32,552 nt of DNA from Candidatus Krumholzibacteriia bacterium (GTDB lineage: Bacteria; Krumholzibacteriota; Krumholzibacteriia; JAJRXK01): NCBI GenBank assembly GCA_029932915.1, contig JAOZPE010000005.1:73815-106366 (forward strand), written 5' to 3'. Below the pieces are notes generated by a model that ran no database searches, was not told the origin of the DNA, and worked only from the letters and a program-made list of their open reading frames with translations. Made by a program: the position numbers and the translations under genes. Within the stretch, counting starts at the first letter, position 1, and the number at the start of each line of letters is the position of its first letter. Positions 25,455 through 32,552 of this stretch are shown here, piece by piece.

Positions 25455-25566
25455 GTCAGCAGTGTGCCACGTTTACCTCGTTTCTGCCACCGGTCCGGTC
25501 TCGGCGAAGCCGGAAGCGACAGGGCCGCCGCGTGCGCGACCGCCGCTGGGCTTCCTCCCGGTTGCA

Positions 25567-25595
25567 TTGACAGTCTCGAGGGCAGGGGCTACCGT
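25567..25595 (+). promoter_or_regulatory. Promoter of the cdd-deoC-deoA operon
   Basis: Perfect TTGACA at 25567-25572, 17-nt spacer, TACCGT at 25590-25595. The transcript would start near 25602, ~18 nt before the cdd ATG. No repressor palindrome is evident around it. Confidence 0.7.
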
Positions 25596-25619
25596 TCAGG
25601 CTCTATCGGGGAGGAAAGC

Positions 25620-26045
25620 ATGTCCGATCAGCGGCCATTTGACGACGAACGGGCCAAGGAACTGGAGAACGCGGCCCTGGAGGCCATGAAGAATTCCTAT
25701 GCTCCCTATTCGACCTTCCCGGTGGGAGCGGCGCTCCTGGACGCCCAGGGGCGGGTGCATCTCGGATGCAACGTGGAGAATGCGTCGTTGGGACTGTCGG
25801 TCTGTGCCGAGCGGGTGGCCGTGTTCCGCGCGGTCGCCGACGGTGCACGCGAGTTCACCGCCGTCGCCATCGCCACCACCTCCGACACCCTCACGCCTCC
25901 GTGCGGTGCGTGCCGGCAGGTGCTCTACGAGTTCGCGCCCGAACTCGTCATCCTTCTCATCAATTCGAAGGGCGAGAGGGCGCGCTACCGGCTCAAGGAA
26001 CTGATGCCCCTGGCCTTCACCGACTATCGTGCCGGAGACGAATGA
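25620..26045 (+). CDS. cdd: Cytidine deaminase
   Basis: Deaminates cytidine and deoxycytidine to uridine and deoxyuridine, feeding the phosphorylase encoded downstream. A 141-residue, tetrameric-type enzyme: [14 protein letters not shown] at the N-terminus, [15 protein letters not shown] with the Zn-binding Cys and catalytic Glu, and [14 protein letters not shown] with the second and third Zn cysteines. ATG 25620 follows GGGGAGG (25608-25614) with a 5-nt spacer. The TGA overlaps the deoC ATG (ATGA at 26042-26045). Confidence 0.95.
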   Translation: MSDQRPFDDERAKELENAALEAMKNSYAPYSTFPVGAALLDAQGRVHLGCNVENASLGLSVCAERVAVFRAVADGAREFTAVAIATTSDTLTPPCGACRQVLYEFAPELVILLINSKGERARYRLKELMPLAFTDYRAGDE

Positions 26046-26914
26046 TGGACGAGAGAAGCCGCAGCACCCTCGTGGATCGCATCACCGATCGGGTCCTGGC
26101 GCGTCTGCGCGCCGAGGGCTTGACGGCTTCCGGCGATCTCGCGGCGCCGGAGACGCCGGTGCTCGCGCCCACCGACGCCCATCTGCGCGCGATGGTGGCG
26201 CAGGGGGCCTGCCGTTTCTCCTGTGAGGTCAAGGCCCGCAGCCTTCCCCCCGACCTGGCCTCGACCATCGACCACACCCTGCTCAAACCCGACGCCACTG
26301 AAGCGGAGATCCGGAAGATCTGCGTGGAGGCCCGCGAGTACCACTTCGCCTCGGTCTGCGTCAATCCCCATTGGGTCGACGTCTGTGCGGCCGAGTTGCG
26401 TGGGAGCTCGGTAGCGGTCTGTACCGTCGTCGGTTTCCCCCTGGGTGCCACCACCACCGCCACGAAGGCCTTCGAGGCGGCCGAGGCGGTGCGGCGCGGT
26501 GCCACCGAGGTGGACATGGTCATCAACATCGGCGCACTCAAGAGCGGAGATCTGGACACCGTCCATGACGATATCGAAGGCGTCGTCCGAGCGGTCGCCG
26601 GGCAGGCCTGCGTCAAGGTGATCCTCGAGACCGCCCTGTTGAACGACGACGAGAAGGTGACGGCCTGCGCCCTGGCCAAGGAAGCGGGCGCGCACTACGT
26701 GAAGACCTCGACTGGATTCGCCGGGGGAGGGGCGACAGTGGAGGACGTGAGGCTGATGCGAAGGGTCGTGGGCTCGGATCTCGGGGTGAAGGCCAGCGGG
26801 GGTATCCGCGACCGCGAGACGGCCGAGGCGATGATCGAGGCCGGAGCGAACCGCATCGGAGCCAGCGCCGGGGTCAAGATCGTTGCCAGCGAATGCGGGA
26901 GCGCGTCCTCTTGA
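26042..26914 (+). CDS. deoC: Deoxyribose-phosphate aldolase with N-terminal extension
   Basis: Cleaves 2-deoxyribose-5-phosphate into acetaldehyde and glyceraldehyde-3-phosphate. The core (from about residue 74) shows [66 protein letters not shown], the Schiff-base motif [13 protein letters not shown] (K221) and VKASGGIRD, all typical of DeoC. At 290 residues it is ~70 longer than standard DeoC. The extension begins with an amphipathic helix ([16 protein letters not shown], residues 9-24), then a Pro/Ala-rich linker and a conserved-looking [15 protein letters not shown] segment. The helix resembles microcompartment encapsulation peptides. ATG 26042 (or the adjacent ATG 26045) overlaps the cdd stop. 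Confidence 0.94.
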   Translation: MMDERSRSTLVDRITDRVLARLRAEGLTASGDLAAPETPVLAPTDAHLRAMVAQGACRFSCEVKARSLPPDLASTIDHTLLKPDATEAEIRKICVEAREYHFASVCVNPHWVDVCAAELRGSSVAVCTVVGFPLGATTTATKAFEAAEAVRRGATEVDMVINIGALKSGDLDTVHDDIEGVVRAVAGQACVKVILETALLNDDEKVTACALAKEAGAHYVKTSTGFAGGGATVEDVRLMRRVVGSDLGVKASGGIRDRETAEAMIEAGANRIGASAGVKIVASECGSASS

Positions 26915-28215
26915 TCACCCCCTACGAACTGATCAACCGCAAGAAGCTGGGGAAGGAGCATTCCCCCGAGGAGATCGCCGCGCTCGTCGACGGGGTGACC
27001 GATGGAAGCATCCCCAACTACCAGGTATCGGCCTGGCTGATGGCGGTCTGGTTCCAGGGGATGACGGTCGAGGAGACCTACCAGCTCACCGACCGCATGC
27101 GGGCCAGCGGGGTGAGCCTCGATCTGTCCTCACTGGACGGCCCCACCGCGGACAAGCATTCCACCGGGGGCGTGGGCGACAAGGTCTCCCTGCTGCTGGC
27201 GCCTCTGGCGGCGGAGATCGGGCTCTACGTTCCCATGCTCTCCGGCCGGGGCCTGGGTCATACCGGCGGAACCCTGGACAAGCTGCAGGCGATCCCGGGC
27301 TACCGCATCGACCTGCAACCCGACGAGTTCCTGTCGACGGTGCGAGAGGTGGGATGCTCCATCACCGGACAGACCGAGGAGATCGCCCCTGCCGACCGCA
27401 AGCTCTACCGTCTGCGCGACGTGACCGCGACGGTCGACTGCATTCCCCTCATCGTCTCATCGATCCTCTCGAAGAAACTGGCGGCGGGGCCCGAGCATCT
27501 CGTCATCGATCTCAAGTGCGGCAGCGGCGCGTTCATGCGTGACGTCGAGTCGGCTCGCCGTCTGGCCGACGCGCTCATCTCCACCGGCACGCGGGCCGGA
27601 CGCAAGATCCGCGCAGTGATCACCGACATGGACCAGCCCCTGGGTGAGGCCGTCGGTCACGCCCTGGAAGTGGCCGAGTCGATCGACGGTCTGCGGGGGG
27701 GAGGGCCGGCCGAGTTGCGTGAACTCACCGTCGAGCTGACCGCCGAGATGGGGTCCCTGGCGAATCTGGGATCGCTCGAAGAGCTCAGGGATCGCTGCGA
27801 GCGCGCGCTGGACGATGGGAGCGCCTGGCGGCGTTTCGTCGCGATGGTCCATGCCCAGGGCGGTCGCATGGACGAGGACGATCCCCACGCGAGCCTCGAG
27901 ATCGCCCCCCGACAGGCTCCGTTCATCGCTGAGCGGGCCGGCCGGGTGAAGTCGATGGACACCGAGCAGATCGGTCTCTCCCTCATCGACATGGGCGGAG
28001 GCCGCCGCAAACAGGACGACGAGCTGGATCTCGGGGTGGGGTTGCGGGTGAAGGTGAGGATCGGCGACGAGGTGGAGGCGGGTCAGCCGCTGATGGAGAT
28101 CTTCGCCCGCGACGAGTCCTCGGCCGCGGTGGTGCGGGAACGGCTGCGACGGGCAGTGGAGATCAGCGATGAAGACGTGCAGCCGCGGCCCCTCATCCTC
28201 GACCGGATCGGCTGA
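26911..28215 (+). CDS. deoA: Pyrimidine-nucleoside / thymidine phosphorylase
   Basis: Phosphorolyses pyrimidine (deoxy)nucleosides to free base and (deoxy)ribose-1-phosphate. It shows [35 protein letters not shown] (phosphate binding), [20 protein letters not shown] (the family signature), LKCGSGAFM and the C-terminal ADESSAA-like phosphorylase domain with [20 protein letters not shown] cannot separate thymidine-specific (DeoA) from broad pyrimidine (Pdp) enzymes. TTG 26911 is preferred because it overlaps the deoC stop (TTGA), has GGGAG 9 nt upstream, and yields the family's usual distance to the RKKLGKE motif. ATG 26893 is an alternative that adds six residues. A phosphopentomutase, needed to link it to DeoC, is not in the window. 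Confidence 0.93.
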   Translation: MITPYELINRKKLGKEHSPEEIAALVDGVTDGSIPNYQVSAWLMAVWFQGMTVEETYQLTDRMRASGVSLDLSSLDGPTADKHSTGGVGDKVSLLLAPLAAEIGLYVPMLSGRGLGHTGGTLDKLQAIPGYRIDLQPDEFLSTVREVGCSITGQTEEIAPADRKLYRLRDVTATVDCIPLIVSSILSKKLAAGPEHLVIDLKCGSGAFMRDVESARRLADALISTGTRAGRKIRAVITDMDQPLGEAVGHALEVAESIDGLRGGGPAELRELTVELTAEMGSLANLGSLEELRDRCERALDDGSAWRRFVAMVHAQGGRMDEDDPHASLEIAPRQAPFIAERAGRVKSMDTEQIGLSLIDMGGGRRKQDDELDLGVGLRVKVRIGDEVEAGQPLMEIFARDESSAAVVRERLRRAVEISDEDVQPRPLILDRIG

Positions 28216-28265
28216 GACCACTCGGTTCTCTTGTCGTGCAGGTGTCTGCCGGGGCTGCCTGGGCC

Positions 28266-30452
28266 TCAGTGCAGCCCGCCTCCCCCGAACTCATCGCTGT
28301 GCTGGGACTGACGGTCGAGGGCCTCGAAGTCGTTGGTCCGGTCGTGCACGGTGTCGGCGCCCGGCTGGTGCAGCTCGCAGCGACGGGTGGGCGCCATCCC
28401 TTCCACGAAGATCTCCTCGTGCACCTGGGGGCAGGCTGCGGTCGCCAACTGCCCGCTCTGGGCGCACACCAGCCGTTGGACGATCCCTTCGGGCCGGACG
28501 AAATGCGATTCGGGGGCGTCAGCCCAGTATTCGGTCATGGTCCTGGCCCAGATGGGCAGGGCCATCACCGCACCGGTCTTGCGGCGCCCCATGCTGATCT
28601 TGTCGTCGAATCCCACCCATACTCCGCACACCATGTCCGGGGTGTAGCCGATGAACCAGGCGTCGGTGTTGCGGTCGGTGGTTCCCGTCTTGCCCGCACT
28701 GTCACGATCCCAGCCGTAGGCCTTGGCCGAACGGCCCGTCCCTTCCTTCAGGGCGGTGCGCATCATGTCCACCATGAGGTAGTTGATGCGCTCGTCGAGC
28801 ACCTCTTCCTGGTAGGGATGGCTCTCCTCGAGGATCTCCCCGCGGTTGTTCGTGATGCGTTCGATGAAGATGGGACGGGTGCGGATGCCCCGGTCGGCGA
28901 AGGTGGAATAGGCGGTGACCAGCTCGATCAGACTGGCCTCTCCCGCTCCCAGGGCGATGGAGTAGACGTCGGGAAGTTTGCTCGTGATGCCCATGCGGTG
29001 GGCCACTTCCAGCACCGGCTCGGTCCCGATCTTCAGGATCAGGCGCACGGCGGGGATGTTGATGGAGTTGGCCAGGGCGAAGCGCACCGTCACCGATCCG
29101 CGGAAGGTCTCGTCGAAGTTCACCGGTCTCCACAGCTCATCGCTGCCGGTGTCCACCTCGACTGGACTGTCCAGGAGGATGTCGGCCGGGGTCCAGCCTC
29201 TCTCGATGGCCGCCGTATACAGGAAGGGCTTGAAGATCGACCCCGGCTGCCGCTTGGCCTGCGTCGCCCGGTTCCAGTGGCTGGCGTCGAAGTCGCGTCC
29301 GCCGATCATCGCCCGGATCTCCCCGGTGCGCGCGTCCATCGCCAGCAGTGCGCCCTGCAGATACGTGGTTCGGGGCTTCTCCTCGCTGTCGGCGTAGAGA
29401 CTGTCGTAGCGTGCCCGGGTCATCTCGTAGTTGCCCTGTTCTTCTCGTTTCAACAGGTGCGCCTCGAAGTTGGCCTCGGCGATCCGCTGCAGGCGGGGGT
29501 CCAAGGTGGTGTAGACCCGCAGGCCCTCCTCGTAGAGCTGCTCGACCCCGTAGTTCTTCTCCAGGTACTGGCGCACGGTCTCCATGAAGTACGGAGCGAT
29601 GCGCTGGCGCTCCGCCTCCGGTGTGATGCGGATCTCGATGTGCCCGATGCTGTCGGCCTCGGCCGCCGTGAGATCACCCTCGTGCACCATGCTGCGCAGC
29701 ACCACCGCGCGCCGTTGATAGGCGCGGTCGAGGTGGTGGATGGGCGAGTAGTAGCCGGGGTTGGCCAGGATGCCCGCCAGCATGGTGTATTCCTCGGGCT
29801 TGAGTTCGGCCACCCCGCGCCCGAAGAAGGTTCTCGCCCCCGATTCCACTCCGTAGGCACCTCCATGCCCGAAGTAGATGGTGTTCAGGTACATCTCGAG
29901 GATCTCGTCCTTGGTGTAGGTGCGCTCGATCTGCAGCGCGAGCAGCACCTCACGGATCTTGCGCGCCCAGCTCTTGTCCGGGGTCAGGAAGAGGCTGCGG
30001 GCGAGCTGTTGGGTCAGGGTGGACGCGCCCTGGGCCGTGCGACCCTGTTTCACGTTCACGAAGACCGCGCGCAGGATGCCTCCCAGGTCGACTCCGTAGT
30101 GCTGGTAGAAACGCCGGTCCTCGGTGTCGATGACCGCACGGATGAGCCCCTCGGGTATCTGCTCGAGCGGGACGATCACCCGGTTCTGCGTGTAGAACTC
30201 GTGGAGGGTGTCGCCGTTGGCGGCGAAGATGAGGGTCTTGCTCGGGGGGCGGATGGTCTGCAGGCGTGCCGGCGAGGGCAGATCGCGTGAAAGCGCCCGA
30301 AGGGCCACCCATCCCGCACCGGCAGCCAGCCCGATTGCGATCACCAGTGCCAGGAAGAAGCCCCGGACCACCCGCGGCGGGATCCGACGGGACAGGAGCC
30401 TCTTCACCAGGCCGGTGGAGTTCGATCGGGTGGGTTGCTGGTTCTCGTGCAT
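28266..30452 (-). CDS. Penicillin-binding protein 1A (class A, bifunctional)
   Basis: Polymerises and cross-links peptidoglycan in the periplasm. Cytosolic N-terminus, one membrane segment ([24 protein letters not shown]), then a GT51 transglycosylase domain with [29 protein letters not shown] and [37 protein letters not shown]-type motifs. The transpeptidase domain has S405-I-F-K (QPGSIFKPF), S-I-N (NSINIP) and K588-T-G (AGKTGTT). 728 residues from ATG 30452, which has GAAGGA close upstream; GTG 30473 would lie at the -10 box of the predicted promoter and is rejected. The C-terminus has a Cys pair (CAQSG...CPQVH) and a short polar tail. Convergent with deoA, divergent from tyrS. Confidence 0.95.
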   Translation of the reverse strand: [728 protein letters not shown]

Positions 30453-30471
30453 GGTTCCTTCACCTGGCCGC

Positions 30472-30500
30472 ACCCTACGATCAAAGACGGTTCACGGCAA
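30472..30500 (-). promoter_or_regulatory. Promoter of the PBP1A gene
   Basis: On the minus strand TTGCCG (30500-30495), a 17-nt spacer and TAGGGT (30477-30472). Transcription would start near 30465, ~13 nt before ATG 30452, supporting that start codon. Confidence 0.5.
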
Positions 30501-30513
30501 GGGCGGCCGCGCC

Positions 30514-30543
30514 TTGACAGCGCCCCGGCGCCGTTGCTAGCGT
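30514..30543 (+). promoter_or_regulatory. Promoter of tyrS
   Basis: Perfect TTGACA at 30514-30519, 18-nt spacer, TAGCGT at 30538-30543. It is back-to-back with the PBP1A promoter, the -35 boxes only 13 nt apart. No T-box leader is seen before tyrS. Confidence 0.6.
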
Positions 30544-30606
30544 GGCCCCTCCATGGGGCGGCCGGCCGGCTGCCTCCCACCCAGGTCTTCGGCGAATGGC
30601 CCCGGA

Positions 30607-31833
30607 ATGAGCGACATGCCCACAGTGAGCGAGCAGATGCGTCTTCTCAGCCGGGGTGTCAGCGAGATCCTTCCCGAGGGTGAACTCGAGAAGAAGCTGG
30701 AGAAGAGTCTGCAGGATGGCCGCCCCCTGCGGGTGAAGGAAGGCTTCGACGCGTCCGCTCCGGACCTGCATCTGGGTCACACCGTCACCCTTCGCAAGCT
30801 GCGTCAATTCCAGGATCTGGGTCACACCGTCATCTTCCTCATCGGCGACTTCACCGGGATGATCGGGGATCCCACCGGCAAGAACGAGACCCGCCCCATG
30901 CTCACTCCCGAGGAGGTCCAGGCCAACGCCGAGACCTACCGGCGGCAGGTCTTCAAGATCCTCGACGAGGAGAAGACCGAGATCCGCTTCAACAGCGAGT
31001 GGTGCGCGTCGATGAGCAGCGCCGACGTCCTGCGTCTGGCCAGCCGTTACACCGTCGCACGGATGATCGAGCGCGACGACTTCCAGAAACGTTACCGGGC
31101 TGGTACACCCATCAGCATCCAGGAGTTCCTCTATCCGCTCTTCCAGGGCTACGACTCGGTGGCATTGAAGAGCGATGTGGAGGTGGGCGGAACCGACCAG
31201 AAGTTCAATCTCCTGGTGGGGCGCGACCTGCAGTCGCAGTACGGCCTGCGGCCCCAGACGGTGTTGACGATGCCGCTTCTTCCGGGAACCGACGGGGTCG
31301 AGAAGATGTCCAAGAGTCTGGGCAACGCCATCGGCATCCTCGAGGCGCCCGAAGAGATCTTCGGCAAGGTCATGTCCATTCCCGACGAGCTCATGCTCAC
31401 CTGGTACGAACTGGTGAGTGATCTGGACGCCGACGCGATGGACGAGGTTCGCCGCCGCTTGGGTGATCCCGGGGAGAATCCCGCGCGCTTGAAACGTGAC
31501 CTGGCCCGCAACATCATCGCCCAGTACCACGGGGAGAAGGCAGCCCATGACGCCGAGGCGGCCTTCGACCGCATCTTCGTTGAGAAGGGCGAACCCGACG
31601 AGGTGGAGGTGCGCACCGTGGACGCGGCCGAGGCCGTCTGGATCGTCAAGTTGTTGAACGATCTGGGGCTGGCGGCCAGTCGGGGCGAGGCCCGGCGGCT
31701 CATCCAGCAGGGTGGGGTCTCGGTGGACGGAGAGAAGGTGGAGAGCGCCGATCTGGAGCTGCCGGCGCCGGCCGGCCGGCGCTATCGTCTGAAGGTGGGC
31801 AAACGGCGTTTCCTGGACGTCCTTTTCGAGTGA
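30607..31833 (+). CDS. tyrS: Tyrosyl-tRNA synthetase
   Basis: Charges tRNA-Tyr. The 408 residues show a class I core with the HIGH motif in [67 protein letters not shown] (tyrosine/adenylate pocket) and KMSKS in [17 protein letters not shown]-terminal S4-like RNA-binding domain follows ([21 protein letters not shown] ending in [10 protein letters not shown]). This is the TyrZ-like subgroup judged by the DLHLGH/KMSKS spacing. ATG 30607 is chosen; ATG 30616 is close and possible, and the ribosome site is weak for both. A terminator follows 40 nt after the stop. Confidence 0.94.
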   Translation: MSDMPTVSEQMRLLSRGVSEILPEGELEKKLEKSLQDGRPLRVKEGFDASAPDLHLGHTVTLRKLRQFQDLGHTVIFLIGDFTGMIGDPTGKNETRPMLTPEEVQANAETYRRQVFKILDEEKTEIRFNSEWCASMSSADVLRLASRYTVARMIERDDFQKRYRAGTPISIQEFLYPLFQGYDSVALKSDVEVGGTDQKFNLLVGRDLQSQYGLRPQTVLTMPLLPGTDGVEKMSKSLGNAIGILEAPEEIFGKVMSIPDELMLTWYELVSDLDADAMDEVRRRLGDPGENPARLKRDLARNIIAQYHGEKAAHDAEAAFDRIFVEKGEPDEVEVRTVDAAEAVWIVKLLNDLGLAASRGEARRLIQQGGVSVDGEKVESADLELPAPAGRRYRLKVGKRRFLDVLFE

Positions 31834-31872
31834 TAATCCGTTGAAAACACGAGACTTGTATGGGGCCTGGAG

Positions 31873-31898
31873 AAAAGCGCCGCCGTCCCCGCTTTTTT
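31873..31898 (+). terminator. Rho-independent terminator after tyrS
   Basis: AAAAGCG (31873-31879) pairs perfectly with CGCTTTT (31890-31896) across a 10-nt loop, giving a six-T run to 31898. It separates tyrS from the rRNA promoters that begin 13 nt further. Confidence 0.85.
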
Positions 31899-31910
31899 GC
31901 CCGAATGCTC

Positions 31911-31939
31911 TTGACGCTCACCGGGCTCGTCACTATATT
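31911..31939 (+). promoter_or_regulatory. rRNA operon promoter P1
   Basis: TTGACG at 31911-31916, 17-nt spacer, TATATT at 31934-31939. Close to the sigma70 consensus in an otherwise GC-rich region. Confidence 0.75.
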
Positions 31940-32015
31940 GCGCCACCGCTGCAGGAGGGGCGCTTCAGGCCTCTCCAGGAGAGATCCGACCGGCCCGCTG
32001 GGCAAGGACTTTTGC

Positions 32016-32044
32016 TTGACGGTGGCGGCGGGGGTATCTAGTAT
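32016..32044 (+). promoter_or_regulatory. rRNA operon promoter P2
   Basis: TTGACG at 32016-32021, 17-nt spacer, TAGTAT at 32039-32044, 105 nt downstream of P1. Both share the same -35 box and spacing, a typical tandem rRNA promoter layout. Confidence 0.75.
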
Positions 32045-32235
32045 ATGCAGCCCTGCCTGAAAAGGCAGTGATGCCGCGTTGCGGCGCGGGCCATGACCGA
32101 GGTCCGGCTCTTTGACAATCGAATAGCGCGCGAGACCCGTCAGATTTTGGAGAGTGGGTGTGAGGGCTTCGGCCCGATCACCAACTTACGATGATTGATC
32201 GAAGCACATTTGCGTGTGTTTCGACTCCGTTTTTG
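32045..32235 (+). promoter_or_regulatory. 16S rRNA leader with boxA-like antitermination site and processing hairpins
   Basis: The 402 nt between tyrS and the 16S contain no gene. Beyond the two promoters, the transcribed leader has a CTGCC/GGCAG hairpin (32053-32068), a boxA-like GGCTCTTTGACAATCGAATAG (centred on 32107-32127), a GGGC-TTCG-GCCC tetraloop hairpin (32164-32175) and a 10-bp hairpin at 32199-32224 with loop TTTGCG. The last could help position RNase III processing near the 16S 5' end. The trailer half is outside the window. Confidence 0.6.
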
Positions 32236-32552
32236 ACAACGGAGAGTTTGATCCTGGCTCAGAACGAACGTTGGCGGCGTGGATTAGGCATGCAAGTCGA
32301 ACGAGAAAACTTCCTTCGGGAAGCGAGTAGAGTGGCGAACGGGTGAGTAACGCGTGGGAAACCTGCCCTCGAGTGGGGGATAACATCCCTAACGGGGTGC
32401 TAATACCGCATGACTCGGTGAGTCGCATGGCTCGCCGGCAAAGGTGGCCTCTCCATGGAAGCTGCCGCTTGAGGATGGTCCCGCGTCCCATTAGCTTGTT
32501 GGTGAGGTAACGGCTCACCAAGGCGACGATGGGTAGCCGGCCTGAGAGGGTG
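32236..32552 (+). rRNA. rrs: 16S ribosomal RNA, 5' end (truncated by window edge)
   Basis: AGAGTTTGATCCTGGCTCAG starts at 32243, which is E. coli position 8, so the mature 5' end is placed at about 32236. It continues with GGCGTGGATTAGGCATGCAA, GTGGCGAACGGGTGAGTAAC and ends in the GATGGGTAGCCGGCCTGAGAG region. About 317 nt are visible. The GGATTAGGCATGCAAGTCG segment is not the common TAACACATGCAAGTCG; I associate it with Planctomycetes and several candidate phyla. Confidence 0.97.

Noticed and set aside
28236-30290. Long plus-strand open frame (684 codons) antisense to the PBP1A gene
   Set aside because: The minus strand carries all GT51 and transpeptidase motifs; the plus-strand translation has none.

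Overview
This GC-rich window comes from a bacterium with a Gram-negative-style gene set. It reads from the end of a PASTA-domain gene, through a translation and SRP block, to the first ~317 nt of a 16S rRNA. The 16S start carries the GGATTAGGCATGCAAGTCG signature, which I associate with Planctomycetes and some uncultured phyla. TrmD has the GRYKG variant and C-terminal motifs that I recall from Bacteroidetes/FCB-type enzymes. Together with the short, lineage-specific secreted proteins, this suggests an uncultured FCB- or PVC-related lineage. The phylum cannot be settled from this sequence.

Layout. Bases 1-975 hold a PASTA protein tail and ribulose-phosphate 3-epimerase. Bases 1109-6153 hold an ffh-rpsP-khpA-rimM-trmD-rplS-rnhB-yraN operon, tightly packed, with many GTG/TTG starts and 4-nt stop/start overlaps. 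Bases 6200-8025 hold an AbiEi/AbiEii type IV toxin-antitoxin pair with its own consensus promoter and more AT-rich flanks, probably acquired. Next come a patatin-like protein (minus strand) and leuS (plus strand), transcribed divergently. Bases 11862-18023 encode one 2053-residue protein that reads as a chain of degenerate nucleic-acid enzyme modules (DnaQ-like?, DinG-like, RecQ-like, UvrD-like). Nearly all of its ATPase motifs are replaced, but a four-Cys Fe-S pattern and a four-Cys zinc ribbon are kept. It is the most unusual object in the window. A DUF2062 membrane protein overlaps its end convergently.

Bases 18759-21756 hold four lineage-specific genes: two secreted proteins, one cytosolic protein and one lipoprotein. 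They are followed by a divergent YchF-like P-loop NTPase and a REP-like repeat doublet. On the minus strand, rarA and pfkA form an operon. Divergent from them is a nucleoside-salvage operon: cdd (cytidine to uridine), deoC (deoxyribose-5-P to acetaldehyde and glyceraldehyde-3-P) and deoA/pdp (phosphorolysis of pyrimidine nucleosides). DeoC carries an N-terminal amphipathic helix resembling a bacterial-microcompartment encapsulation peptide. A class A PBP and tyrS diverge from a shared promoter region. A terminator then separates tyrS from two tandem rRNA promoters and the rRNA leader.

Promoters recognisable by eye follow a sigma70-type TTGACA/17-18/TAnnnT pattern. All homology statements come from motif reading, without database searches.
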